33,821 nt of DNA from Thermoflexia bacterium (GCA_011192155.1 DUEK01000158.1:1-33821); one strand, 5' to 3'; counted from the stretch's first letter, positions 22,587 to 30,656 are shown. Program-made: numbers and translations. The notes: generated by a model from the letters alone, not told the origin.

Positions 22587-23192
22587 CTACACAGCTCGGC
22601 GCGCGCGCCGCACCACGACCAGCAAGAACAGCAACCCCACGGTCAGCGCGCTGACTCCCAATACGCCGACTCCCGTTCCCGGGAGATTATCGTCGCCCGA
22701 CTTGGACGTAGGCGTAGGCCGGCGGGTCGCTGTGGGTTTGGGAGTCGCAGTCGGCTCCACAGTTGCCTCTGCCGCGGCCGTCGTAGCCGTAGGTCCTGTG
22801 GCTGCCGCCGCTGCCGTTGCCCGAGTCGTACCCTCGATTGTTCCCTCTGGCGTCGCCTCCGGCGCCTCCGTAGGGACTTTTGTCTCGGTTGGATCGGGAG
22901 TGTCGGTGGGGGCTGGTGTATCGGCGATATCTGGCGAGGCCTCGGGGGAAACCGTACCGCCGGCCGCCGCCTGCGCAGCAATCGCCGTGTTGGTGGCAAA
23001 GGTGGCTTCGTTCTGCAACTCGATGCCGTTTCTCATTCCGGGGGCGATGAAGAATGCCCAGACGACGAAGGCACAGACACCCACTGCGAGCAGGCCGCCC
23101 AACGCACCTACGAGAATGATAAAAGTGCGATTTGCCCCCTCTTCTTCGATTGCCTCTTCCTCTTCATCTGGGAATAGTTCATAGTCTTCCAT
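22587..23192 (-). CDS. LPXTG-type protein with N-terminal membrane helix and Pro/Thr stalk
   Basis: The ATG at 23192 is preceded by AAGGAGG at 6 nt, so it is preferred to one 8 codons upstream. 201 residues: an acidic cytoplasm-facing start (YELFPDEEEEAIEEE), a hydrophobic helix at ~22-50 (TFIILVGALGGLLAVGVCAF...), a low-complexity Ala/Thr/Pro/Glu stalk, then LPGTG, a hydrophobic stretch (VLGVSALTVGLLFLLVVV) and a basic tail RRARRAV, a textbook sortase signal. The first helix lacks an obvious cleavage site, so the chain could span the membrane at both ends or be cut by sortase. No folded domain is seen. It ends the gene run that begins at 30520. Confidence 0.82.
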   Translation of the reverse strand: MEDYELFPDEEEEAIEEEGANRTFIILVGALGGLLAVGVCAFVVWAFFIAPGMRNGIELQNEATFATNTAIAAQAAAGGTVSPEASPDIADTPAPTDTPDPTETKVPTEAPEATPEGTIEGTTRATAAAAATGPTATTAAAEATVEPTATPKPTATRRPTPTSKSGDDNLPGTGVGVLGVSALTVGLLFLLVVVRRARRAV

Positions 23193-23223
23193 TTCTTGCC
23201 TCCTTGGGTCGGTCATTGCTTCC

Positions 23224-23252
23224 GAGACCCTTGAGGTCCTGTGGAGACCACA
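23224..23252. repeat. Short palindromic patch between genes
   Basis: GAGACCCTTGAGGTC (23224-23238) is an imperfect relative of the GACCTC/GAGGTC palindromes at 2394 and 11520. TGTGG-AGA-CCACA (23240-23252) is a perfect small hairpin beside it. It fills most of the 77 nt between the LPGTG gene and the preceding gene. Confidence 0.4.
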
Positions 23253-23269
23253 AAGGTCAAACTGTTTAT

Positions 23270-24322
23270 CTAGCGCAAAATTTCCAGGTTTGCCAGAGGG
23301 ATAAAAACAGGTTCATCTTGGCCTATGTCTACTTCTGCGCCGTGCACCCTGGCCCCTGTATCTATGAGGCGAGCATTGGTGGGCAGCGCCTTTATTGTGC
23401 CCGCTCTGCCCATGTAGGGCGCGCGTACCGCCCGCACCCGCGCCCCTACCGTCAACGGCGAGCCAGGTTGTACCTGGGCCGGCACTGACGTATCGTCTGG
23501 CAGGGGAATAATGACCTCGGGTCGTACCACGTCCCAACGCGGCTGAAGTTTTCCACTGATAGAGGCTTCTCGCCCGTCATTCGTCGTCAGCAAGCGAAAG
23601 ATTGGTGTTGACATAGGCACAGACCCAATACCTTCGGTGACGACGATGGGAAAGGGCAATTGCTCCGCCTGTGGGATCAATTTGGGCGGCAATCCCCCAG
23701 TCACGATTCCACGCACCTGTAACTCTTGGGCCGCCTTGAGCGTCGCGTCGTCCAAGCTCGAGCCGCCGATCAAAATCGCTCCGTGACACGAAGGATCGAT
23801 GGCCCTGTCTTGCAACGGTTCGTCGGGGCTTTCCACCAGGCGCTTGAGCACACCAAAGCTCTCGCTGCCTGCTCCCCATATCCCCTGAACCAGGGCGCCC
23901 ACCGTCTCGATGATTACTCCATAATCTTTTAGTACATTGCTGACTATGCCGGGGATATAGGCGTGCAACTCGAACAAGGCAGGCTGCGCCTCGATGAGCA
24001 TGCGTCCGCTGCCAGTGGCCGTCACCACGCCAGTGATGGGTGATTCGATGGAGTGGCCGATCCGTTTGGCGACTATTTGCCCCTTTTGTACCGTATCTTT
24101 TATGCTGACGCGCAGGCAACGCTTGACCTGAGATAGCGAGACGCCCAGCAAACGGGCCAGCGGCAGGATGCGAAAATCGCCCGGCAGTTCCGCCTGCGCT
24201 ACGGTGTGTGTAGGTTCAACGCGCTGGTCGGCCCGTACCAATACCTCACCGGGCGCGGGCAGTATCCGCTGGCGGCGTATGGTAGTCAGGGGAGTGACCT
24301 GCGTCTCAAATGGATAATACAT
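23270..24322 (-). CDS. Unknown protein with barrel-sandwich-like N-part and KOW-like C-terminus
   Basis: 350 residues, no signal peptide or membrane helix. Residues ~20-115 resemble two halves of a biotinyl/lipoyl-type barrel-sandwich (PAPGEVLVRADQRVEPTHTV and VQKGQIVAKRIGHSIESPIT with GVV). The middle (~125-240) is an alpha/beta region (HGAILIGGSSLDDATLKAAQ, RGIVTGGLPPKLI). Residues ~290-350 look like a KOW/SH3-like barrel (GARVRAVRAPYMGRAGTI...IPLANLEIL). It is read directly after the MutL-like ATPase gene, its ribosome site (gggaggg) lying in that gene's last codons, so the two products are probably made together. No function is recognised. Confidence 0.75.
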   Translation of the reverse strand: MYYPFETQVTPLTTIRRQRILPAPGEVLVRADQRVEPTHTVAQAELPGDFRILPLARLLGVSLSQVKRCLRVSIKDTVQKGQIVAKRIGHSIESPITGVVTATGSGRMLIEAQPALFELHAYIPGIVSNVLKDYGVIIETVGALVQGIWGAGSESFGVLKRLVESPDEPLQDRAIDPSCHGAILIGGSSLDDATLKAAQELQVRGIVTGGLPPKLIPQAEQLPFPIVVTEGIGSVPMSTPIFRLLTTNDGREASISGKLQPRWDVVRPEVIIPLPDDTSVPAQVQPGSPLTVGARVRAVRAPYMGRAGTIKALPTNARLIDTGARVHGAEVDIGQDEPVFIPLANLEILR

Positions 24323-24325
24323 CCG

Positions 24326-26083
24326 CTACCCTCCCACGTCCCAGCGCCACTGCTGTGTCTGTGCCTGTCTCCGCTCTGGGTTGCGAGGAAATCGTAGGGG
24401 GCGCCCGCGAGCATCAATGATCAACCCGGCCAACCCGCCGTTGACCTCCCGTTTCCCCCCCTTGCCCGGCCTGCCTAGGCCTACATCGAAGCGGCGCAGC
24501 GGGCGCAACTCCAACGTCGCCCGCTGACCAGGCAACAGGGGCAACACTTCCAAATCGCCATAACGCACCTCCACGCTGAACGCGCTGCCGTCATCATACG
24601 TCATGTGCAATTTGAGAATAGTGTCACCGCGCCGTGCCTGCCCTCCAACCGGCGTGACTACCGTCGCCAGATTGACAAAGCCCCCGCTATCCAGCGCCTC
24701 CACCGCCGCCAGCGGCTTGATCGCTGCCGCGCTCCCCAGGAGGGGGGCCAATCCGTGCTTGTCCAACACCAGCGTGGTGACGCCGGTAGGCTGCAAACCA
24801 TCTAACACGATCAGGGCTGCTTGCCCGGGGTGCGGGGCGTGCGCCAATACCCCACCGCTAACGACGATGGTATCACACAGCGGCAGGAGGTGCGGGTAAA
24901 GCTGCGCCGCGCCGGGTTTCCAGCCTGGGCGGGCTGTTTCCAACGTCGCGCGGATTGCCTCGCGAGCCAACGCCTGTTCCAGCCACAGCTCACGTTTCAC
25001 CTGGGGAATGCTCGTGGGACGCATCTCTTTGTTGATCAACAATTCGTACGCTTCGTCGCCGCTCATCGGCTCGGGCAGCCAGCGAGTGATGCACTCGGCG
25101 CCTCGTTTTTGCAATAAATGTTCTCCGCCAAAGGCAACGCCAAGGCCGCTACGCACGGTCAGGGATAATTGTCCGTCAAAGACGGCTGCCGCCGTCGTGT
25201 TGGCGGCTCCCACGTCCACGCCCAAAACGCCTTTCGACGGATCGCCCAAGTGCCAAAGGTATTCCACCAACCGGCCAAAGGCGCGGGCGGTCGGGGTGAG
25301 CGGGGTCGGGCTCCAACTGCTCACCACATCAATACCGGGCAGTGTCTGCATCTTGTTCAAATACAACGTGTCCAGCTCTGTCTGGGCGCCGAGCAAGTTA
25401 TCCTCCGTCAAGGTGGGATGTACATTGTCGGCGACGCGCAGCTCTGCCCGTTTCTCTGCGATTTTCACCACCCTTTGGCGTAACCGGGAATTGCCCGCAT
25501 AGAGCAAAAAGGGGCGCGAGCTTGGCTCAACCAACGCGCAAGCCAGGGCGGCTGTCCTCACCAACTCCAGCACCGGCATTTCTGCGCCGCCTTCTACACC
25601 GCCGGCGATACAGACAGCGTCAGGCGCGGCTTTGTGGATTACGTGTACTAGATCCTCTTCCTTCAAGACTCCCCGATTCTCGCCAGACAAGATTGCCTTG
25701 ACCAGAGAATATGTCCCCGTGGCTGCCCGCTCGGCGGCCGCGACGCTTAAATCTTCCACCAAGCCGCCAACTACGACCTGTAATGGCGGGCTGGCGCTAA
25801 CGGTCGCGGCAAATGCGTCTACACCCTGTCGCCCCGCAAGCTCGGGGGAGATCAGATTGCCGCTTCCATCAAACAAACTCCAGCCTGTGATAGCCGTGAT
25901 TTTCTCGGCAGCATGGCGGATACCAGCCGCCACATCGGCCCAGGGGGCTTCCGTTGTCGTGGGCGCCTCCCCCCACGCTATGAAGCGGTATTGCTCTCCA
26001 ACCCGGTCGAGCAACACGACTTTGGTCATCGCCGTGCCACAATCCGCCAAGAGAATCGAGCCGATTTGTTGATATTGCGCCAT
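24326..26083 (-). CDS. MutL/GlmL-like ASKHA-fold ATPase, orphan of any mutase
   Basis: Resembles the MutL family named after glutamate mutase chaperone GlmL, not the DNA mismatch-repair MutL. Phosphate-binding motifs occur twice: DCGTAMTK at residues 14-21 and DVGAANTTAAAVFDG from residue 290. Other features: CIAGGVEGGAEMPVLELVRTA (~158-178), LLYAGNSRLR, and a C-terminal beta-rich extension from about 480 (GDLEVLPLLPGQRATLELRP ... GLIIDARGRPLRFP). At 585 aa it is longer than GlmL. GlmL works with the B12-dependent mutase subunits GlmE/GlmS; none is here. Neighbours are instead membrane proteins, a zinc-ribbon scaffold and a KOW-type protein. It probably powers or assembles that complex, which is an inference. 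Cytoplasmic. Confidence 0.85.
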   Translation of the reverse strand: MAQYQQIGSILLADCGTAMTKVVLLDRVGEQYRFIAWGEAPTTTEAPWADVAAGIRHAAEKITAITGWSLFDGSGNLISPELAGRQGVDAFAATVSASPPLQVVVGGLVEDLSVAAAERAATGTYSLVKAILSGENRGVLKEEDLVHVIHKAAPDAVCIAGGVEGGAEMPVLELVRTAALACALVEPSSRPFLLYAGNSRLRQRVVKIAEKRAELRVADNVHPTLTEDNLLGAQTELDTLYLNKMQTLPGIDVVSSWSPTPLTPTARAFGRLVEYLWHLGDPSKGVLGVDVGAANTTAAAVFDGQLSLTVRSGLGVAFGGEHLLQKRGAECITRWLPEPMSGDEAYELLINKEMRPTSIPQVKRELWLEQALAREAIRATLETARPGWKPGAAQLYPHLLPLCDTIVVSGGVLAHAPHPGQAALIVLDGLQPTGVTTLVLDKHGLAPLLGSAAAIKPLAAVEALDSGGFVNLATVVTPVGGQARRGDTILKLHMTYDDGSAFSVEVRYGDLEVLPLLPGQRATLELRPLRRFDVGLGRPGKGGKREVNGGLAGLIIDARGRPLRFPRNPERRQAQTQQWRWDVGG

Positions 26084-26095
26084 CTTTGTTTCTCG

Positions 26096-26734
26096 CTAGA
26101 TGCCCAGTAAGCTGACCAAGAAATCAATTATGTACTGTATACGGCCAATGAGAATCGAAAGGGAAGCCGTCAATGCTCCAGCAAAGGCGGCGCCAAAAGC
26201 AAAAATCAGAAATATGCGCCCCACCCCGGCCAATAGCCCAACGCCCCGCGCCCAGATGCCCCCCAGCCCCACTTGCTTGGGCGCGGCAAAGTTAAAGGCC
26301 ATCAACGTACAAATTGTGCCCACAACGATCAACATACCGTCAAGTAGAGAATCGCCGCTCAAAGCACGAGCAGTCGCTTCGACTTGTGGAACGAGGGCGC
26401 CCAGCAACGCGCCGCCCAAAGCCACCGCCGCCCCAACCCCAACCAGATAGGCCACGGCAAAGTTGCCCACGTAGGCCAGCCTGGGAACGCCCTTGAAGCC
26501 AAGCAGCCACAGCCCCATCGCCAAAGGAACCAACAAGAGCCGTTCGTCTGGCAACTGGAGCAGAGTAAGCACGATCTCACGGGCCACGATGCCAAAGGAA
26601 TAGCCCATCAGCGCGCCGACAAAGATGTGCAACGCCAGTTTGTAGAGAGGATTATCGCCGAGCACCAGATAGGTCAGGATTAAGAACGTCAATCCCACGC
26701 CCAGCGGTATGCCAATGGCCTCGACAATTTCCAT
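26096..26734 (-). CDS. Polytopic membrane protein of the MutL-like cluster
   Basis: 212 residues with about six hydrophobic helices (IPLGVGLTFLILTYLVLG, LALHIFVGALMGYSFG, LLLVPLAMGLWLLGF, FAVAYLVGVGAAVALGGALL, LDGMLIVVGTICTLMAFNF, IFLIFAFGAAFAGALTA). Starts at ATG 26734 in a TGATG overlap with the preceding gene's stop, with GGAGG upstream; an in-frame GTG one codon earlier is possible. Not recognised as a transporter or enzyme. The ATPase gene follows after 12 nt. Likely the membrane part of the same complex. Confidence 0.75.
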   Translation of the reverse strand: MEIVEAIGIPLGVGLTFLILTYLVLGDNPLYKLALHIFVGALMGYSFGIVAREIVLTLLQLPDERLLLVPLAMGLWLLGFKGVPRLAYVGNFAVAYLVGVGAAVALGGALLGALVPQVEATARALSGDSLLDGMLIVVGTICTLMAFNFAAPKQVGLGGIWARGVGLLAGVGRIFLIFAFGAAFAGALTASLSILIGRIQYIIDFLVSLLGI

Positions 26735-28767
26735 CACCGTTCCTCCCTACTGCGCGGGCGGATGAGGGTGTGGATGCCCCCTCCGGCGAGCATCAAAATA
26801 ACGATAGCCGCGTGACCCGCTGCCATCGCGTTTAGCCGTTCTGCGGCTTGCACTCCTGTTCCACGGTGCTTTTCGTAAACGGCTGCTCCGCTCAACCCAC
26901 TGACCGTTCCCCGCAATTGCCCGGCGCTGGCGTCTAAATACGGGCTGGCAGCAGCCTCCACTGCCGCACTCACACCGGCCACAACCGGGGGGGCGGTTTC
27001 ATATTTTGCATACACCTGCTCGACCCACCAACGCAGTGGAGCTGACCGGGCAGTCAGTACGACGATCAGTGTGGGAGACCCACTCGCCTGGGCCAGTAAT
27101 TGTGAAACACCTGTGGCATCGCCTGGCCGGTAGGCGTACTCTGGCTCGTAGTACTGGCCTGGCTCTTCCTCCGGTGTGGGATGGTCCTGTATCACTTTCC
27201 ACGTATCGTCCCACACTCGCGCTGCCACCGTCAACCCATCCGGCCGCGTGCTGGCGATGGACACGCCCGCCCCTCGATCAATCAGGTGCCGCAAAATCGG
27301 CCCTGCCACCATATCGAGTTCGTCCGCCTCCGCCGGCCCGTACTCAAAAGCGACCAGGACAGAGTCTCCCGCACTCACTTTTTCGATGGCGTTATACAAT
27401 CCCTCTTCTCCCCCGCCGAGTTGACCAGGGCGCGTCAGGAGCGGCGCTTCACTGCCCATCAGGGGGCGCCACACCAATATCGCCAGCACAGAAAGGAGCA
27501 GCACAACTCCAACTACCAACCGCTGGAGATGCTCGCTTACAGTAGCGACAGGTTCACGCGCCTCTGGCTGCGATGTCTTGGTCGGTTGAGATAGCAAGTC
27601 TTGGAGCAATCGCGCTCGGGCCAGGCTTGCTTCGTGAACCTCGGCGGGCAGCGCGCCTTCACGCGTGATAGGCATCTCGACGGCTGCCGCCAGAGGAAGG
27701 ACTCCACGCAACCCTTCCAGCAATCCCTCGGTCTCTGCCACGCCTTCCTCGACGATTATCCCTGCTGCTGCTTCCTTCGGGCGCGCAGCCTCCAGCCAGG
27801 CAGGGATCTCTGCCCGCGCCAGGCCCGCCGCCTCGGCTGCTTCAATCTCGGGTTGTGGTAAAATAGGTTCCTCAAAAACTGGGGCCGCCGTCTTACCAGG
27901 AGGCGCGGCCTCTGGCTGGAGTTCGGCCAGCCATTCTGGAGCTTCAGGCTCGGTGAGTGGAACCGTGTCTACAAAAGGTAAGGCTATCTCCCCCGGCACA
28001 GCCTTGACCTCTGGCGCTGTTGCCTCCTCCTCCGGCGCGATGTCGCGCAGCCAAGCGGGAACCTCGGCCAGGGCGGGAGCTGGTTCCTCGACTTGGGGCG
28101 CGGCCAGCGGGGGCGCGGCCTCCGGCGCCGCTGTCTCTTCCTCCGGCGCGATGTCGCGCAGCCAATCGGGAGCTTTTGCCTCGGGTTCTCTTTCCACAGA
28201 CTCAACAATGGTCGGCTGCTCTTCAACCGGTGACGGTGTCGGCTCACCTTCCCCACTGACCGGGCCCATGTCGCGCAGCCAGTCGGGTATCTCGACCGGC
28301 TCGACTGGCTCGCTTATTGGCTCAGCCCCCTCGTTCTCTTCCGCTGATACTCGGAGTTGCGATAGCCAATCCTCCGCTCCTTCTCCAGACTCGATGGATT
28401 CGACCTCCGGTTCAGGCTCCTCGGTTTCCTCCGTGGTCGAAGCACGAAGCTGCGATAGCCAATCCTCGCTTTCCCCCTTCATCTCAATTTCTGCGGTCGC
28501 ATCAGTAACCGGCTGTTCTTCCGGCAGGATAGTAGGCAGCGAAAAGCCCTTGATCGGAATTGGTTTAGGCGCCTCCTCCTGCGCTGGGGGAGCGGCCATT
28601 GGAACCAGACGGGCGTTACATTTATCGCAATAGACGTTACCGACGGGGTTCATAGCGCCGCACATCGGGCAGCGCAATGCTGTATGCATCGGCAACGATT
28701 CGCCACATTCGTTGCAAAAGCGACTCCCTCTTGGATTGGTCGCACCACACTTGGGACACTGACTCAT
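26734..28767 (-). CDS. Zinc-ribbon membrane scaffold with seven WL motifs
   Basis: 677 residues. Two zinc ribbons at the N-terminus: CPKC...CNEC (Cys4/7/18/21) and CPMC...CDKC (Cys33/36/47/50). Residues ~55-410 are acidic, Pro/Ala-rich and probably disordered, carrying seven spaced copies of a short motif centred on Trp-Leu: EDWLSQLR (W103, W134), PDWLRDM/I (W163, W202), PAWLRDI (W239), PEWLAEL (W279), PAWLEAA (W324). A membrane helix at ~416-433 (LVVGVVLLLSVLAILVW) leads to an alpha/beta-looking domain (~450-640: DSVLVAFEYGPAEADELDMV...) and a second helix near 650 (AAIVILMLAGGGIHTL). If the ribbons are cytoplasmic, the WL region is too and the second domain faces out. The WL motifs look like docking sites for one repeated partner. 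Function unknown. Confidence 0.85.
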   Translation of the reverse strand: MSQCPKCGATNPRGSRFCNECGESLPMHTALRCPMCGAMNPVGNVYCDKCNARLVPMAAPPAQEEAPKPIPIKGFSLPTILPEEQPVTDATAEIEMKGESEDWLSQLRASTTEETEEPEPEVESIESGEGAEDWLSQLRVSAEENEGAEPISEPVEPVEIPDWLRDMGPVSGEGEPTPSPVEEQPTIVESVEREPEAKAPDWLRDIAPEEETAAPEAAPPLAAPQVEEPAPALAEVPAWLRDIAPEEEATAPEVKAVPGEIALPFVDTVPLTEPEAPEWLAELQPEAAPPGKTAAPVFEEPILPQPEIEAAEAAGLARAEIPAWLEAARPKEAAAGIIVEEGVAETEGLLEGLRGVLPLAAAVEMPITREGALPAEVHEASLARARLLQDLLSQPTKTSQPEAREPVATVSEHLQRLVVGVVLLLSVLAILVWRPLMGSEAPLLTRPGQLGGGEEGLYNAIEKVSAGDSVLVAFEYGPAEADELDMVAGPILRHLIDRGAGVSIASTRPDGLTVAARVWDDTWKVIQDHPTPEEEPGQYYEPEYAYRPGDATGVSQLLAQASGSPTLIVVLTARSAPLRWWVEQVYAKYETAPPVVAGVSAAVEAAASPYLDASAGQLRGTVSGLSGAAVYEKHRGTGVQAAERLNAMAAGHAAIVILMLAGGGIHTLIRPRSREER

Positions 28768-28778
28768 AGCACTGTTAC

Positions 28779-29504
28779 TCAGAATTCACTGTGAGGCCGG
28801 TCGCTGATGACGAGAACTCGTAAGGCAGTGATCACTGTACCCAATACGACTCCCAACAGCAAGCCGCGCATCCCGGCCATCCCCAGCACATTGACGACCA
28901 TGCGCCGAATGTCGGCCAGCGGCAGCCAATCCAGCCCTGTGAGTGGTGTACTGGTCAGCAATACCACAGCTACAACCAGGATGAATAGCCATCCTATGAC
29001 GAGTTCTCGCCCCCCACGCCGCGCGCGCATCAGCCGAAACGCTGCCAGCGCCAGGGTAAAGGCCATCAGCGCAGCCAGCGAAGCGCCTAACGCGCCGATT
29101 ACGTGATCGAATACTAAATAGTTGAGCGCTTTCTGAATTTGGACGTCCGGTAGAGCATCCCCCAGGAACCATTGTAGGATTTCCAAAAGAGGCGGAAGCG
29201 AACCTATCAGCATGGCAAGCAGCAACGCCAGACTATAAAACCACCCCTTTCGCCGGCGGAGCGCCCGCCCGCCATGCACGCGCAGCATATTGACCACTCC
29301 CAAGACAAAAGCAAAGGCGGCTACAATTACGGCCCACTCGACCAGGACGTCGCGCAGCTCAGTCGGGCGACCCCGATAATTGACCAGTAGGGGAGTCGGA
29401 AACAGGTACCCGACCAACACGAGCAGACCCGCAAAGGTCGCGATAAAGATGGGAGCCCATTTTTTGACTAGGATGCTGATCAGACCACGCGTTTTGGTAG
29501 TCAT
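28779..29504 (-). CDS. Polytopic membrane protein of the MutL-like cluster
   Basis: 241 residues with six hydrophobic segments (APIFIATFAGLLVLVGYLF, WAVIVAAFAFVLGVVNML, FYSLALLLAMLIGSLPPLL, LGASLAALMAFTLALAAFRL, VIGWLFILVVAVVLLTS, GLLLGVVLGTVITALRVLVI). Arg-rich loops between helices (HGGRALRRRKGW, MRARRGGREL) fit a cytoplasmic side. No known family motif. It starts 3 nt after the preceding gene's stop and ends 11 nt before the zinc-ribbon gene, so it is part of the same transcript. Confidence 0.75.
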   Translation of the reverse strand: MTTKTRGLISILVKKWAPIFIATFAGLLVLVGYLFPTPLLVNYRGRPTELRDVLVEWAVIVAAFAFVLGVVNMLRVHGGRALRRRKGWFYSLALLLAMLIGSLPPLLEILQWFLGDALPDVQIQKALNYLVFDHVIGALGASLAALMAFTLALAAFRLMRARRGGRELVIGWLFILVVAVVLLTSTPLTGLDWLPLADIRRMVVNVLGMAGMRGLLLGVVLGTVITALRVLVISDRPHSEF

Positions 29505-29507
29505 TTT

Positions 29508-30257
29508 CTAACTTTGCACTACTGCGAGTACCAGTATGGCTATCACCAGGATAAAGCGTAGAATATCTTGGGTCGTCAAACTAACCAGGTAACGAGAACC
29601 CTCGGTCATCTGAGCGCCAGCGGCGTATAGTTCTTCCCCTACGGCCAAACGGTTGGTGATGGGATACAGCGCGCCGATGGCATCGGGAGAAACAGCGGCT
29701 GCTAACTGTGGCAGGCCAAGCCGTGCTCCTGCATCGGCGATTAAGGATACCTCAGGGCCAAAGTGACCAACCATCACGTTGGTCATCACGTCCTCAAGCG
29801 CGATCTCGTAGGCGGCTCCGGCTGCGTATGCCACCGGCATGGGCGCGATAAAGCGCACCAAACTGGGCTTGTACAACTCGGCCAGATCACGTCGCTCGTA
29901 CGCCCGGCGCAGGGCGTCTTGGGCCAGGGGAAGCAACGTGGAGTCGCCTACAGTGATAATGAGCGGAACATCGTAGGCCACAACAGCGTCGGCCAACGCC
30001 TCCACGACCTGAAGCGCGGCCAACGACGTGACCGCGTCCGCGCTGCTCAATCCACCGCTGCCCAACGCAATGTGAATGGTTTTCCCACTCTCGGCAACAC
30101 GTTTTACCTCATCTCGCAAATCCTGGAAAGCGGGTAATGGACGCAGCGCCGGAAGCGGCTTCCCGCGCTTGCGCAAGAGCCACTGCGCCCCTAATACCAA
30201 CCCCAGTACCAGGAGGCTGAGGGCTAAAAAGGCAGTCGCCCACGCATGAGTATTCAA
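29508..30257 (-). CDS. Membrane protein with central soluble domain (possibly DUF6754-like)
   Basis: 249 residues: an N-terminal helix (ATAFLALSLLVLGLVLGAQWLL), a soluble domain (~40-225: KTIHIALGSGGLSSADAVTS, DVPLIITVGDSTLLPLAQDA, VAYAAGAAYEIALEDVMTN, FGPEVSLIADAG) and a C-terminal helix (LRFILVIAILVLAVVQ). It probably starts at a TTG (30257) overlapping the previous stop as TTGA, with an AAGGGG ribosome site; no in-frame ATG precedes the first helix. I associate this domain with DUF6754 from memory and am not sure. Its alpha/beta layout recalls the outer domain of the zinc-ribbon protein. Function unknown. Confidence 0.75.
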   Translation of the reverse strand: MNTHAWATAFLALSLLVLGLVLGAQWLLRKRGKPLPALRPLPAFQDLRDEVKRVAESGKTIHIALGSGGLSSADAVTSLAALQVVEALADAVVAYDVPLIITVGDSTLLPLAQDALRRAYERRDLAELYKPSLVRFIAPMPVAYAAGAAYEIALEDVMTNVMVGHFGPEVSLIADAGARLGLPQLAAAVSPDAIGALYPITNRLAVGEELYAAGAQMTEGSRYLVSLTTQDILRFILVIAILVLAVVQS

Positions 30258-30520
30258 ATTCTAGCCCCCTTCCCTTCCAGGCGCATTTTCAACCGTTCCA
30301 ACGTCTCTGCGTCATCCAGCAGGGTCAGAACTTGGTCAAGCCGCGCGCCGTCCACGATGCCCGTCATCAGCGGCTGAGCCATAAGAAGCGCCTGACTGCC
30401 CAGGAACCCGTAAGGGCGGGCGATTTCTACAAGCGCAATCGCCATCGACGATAAACCTAGCGTCTCAATGCGTCTGGCCCACGTCTCGACCCATGCCGGT
30501 TGCTTCAGTTCACTCTTCAT
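30254..30520 (-). CDS. Small helical protein, first gene of the MutL-like cluster
   Basis: 88 residues from ATG 30520, or 111 from ATG 30589. Predicted helical, with LGLSSMAIALVEIARPYGFLGSQALLMAQPLM in the middle, a moderately hydrophobic and perhaps membrane-associated stretch. No family recognised. The composition of the first 23 residues of the longer form is unlike the rest, so the shorter form is preferred. A TATACT box lies 10 nt before ATG 30520, and another lies 4 nt before ATG 30589. The next gene overlaps its stop. Confidence 0.65.
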   Translation of the reverse strand: MKSELKQPAWVETWARRIETLGLSSMAIALVEIARPYGFLGSQALLMAQPLMTGIVDGARLDQVLTLLDDAETLERLKMRLEGKGARI

Positions 30521-30530
30521 CTCAACATTC

Positions 30531-30560
30531 AGTATACCAAAGATGTGAAAGATTCGCCAG
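30531..30560 (-). promoter_or_regulatory. Candidate promoter (CTGGCG-18-TATACT) of the MutL-like cluster
   Basis: On the minus strand CTGGCG (30560-30555), 18 nt, TATACT (30536-30531), ending 10 nt before ATG 30520. The -35 is weak. A stronger alternative lies just upstream at 30594-30621. Confidence 0.4.
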
Positions 30561-30593
30561 TTTTCGCCAGGGATGCTTTTGTACAGCATATTG

Positions 30594-30621
30594 AGTATAG
30601 CACGATTTTTGGGAAGCGCAA
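30594..30621 (-). promoter_or_regulatory. Alternative promoter (TTGCGC-16-TATACT) of the MutL-like cluster
   Basis: On the minus strand TTGCGC (30621-30616), 16 nt, TATACT (30599-30594). It would begin transcription near 30587, giving a ~67 nt leader before ATG 30520. Confidence 0.5.
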
Positions 30622-30656
30622 AAGGAATTCAAGGTAACTTATCTCGCTCTCACGGC

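Noticed and set aside
24326-26083. DNA mismatch-repair MutL
   Set aside because: No GHKL ATPase or endonuclease motifs; the protein belongs to the unrelated GlmL/MutL ASKHA family.
27665-28633. A 322-codon Ser/Gly-rich open frame on the plus strand
   Set aside because: It mirrors the acidic Pro/Glu linker of the zinc-ribbon gene; its low complexity comes from antisense reading of repeated codons.
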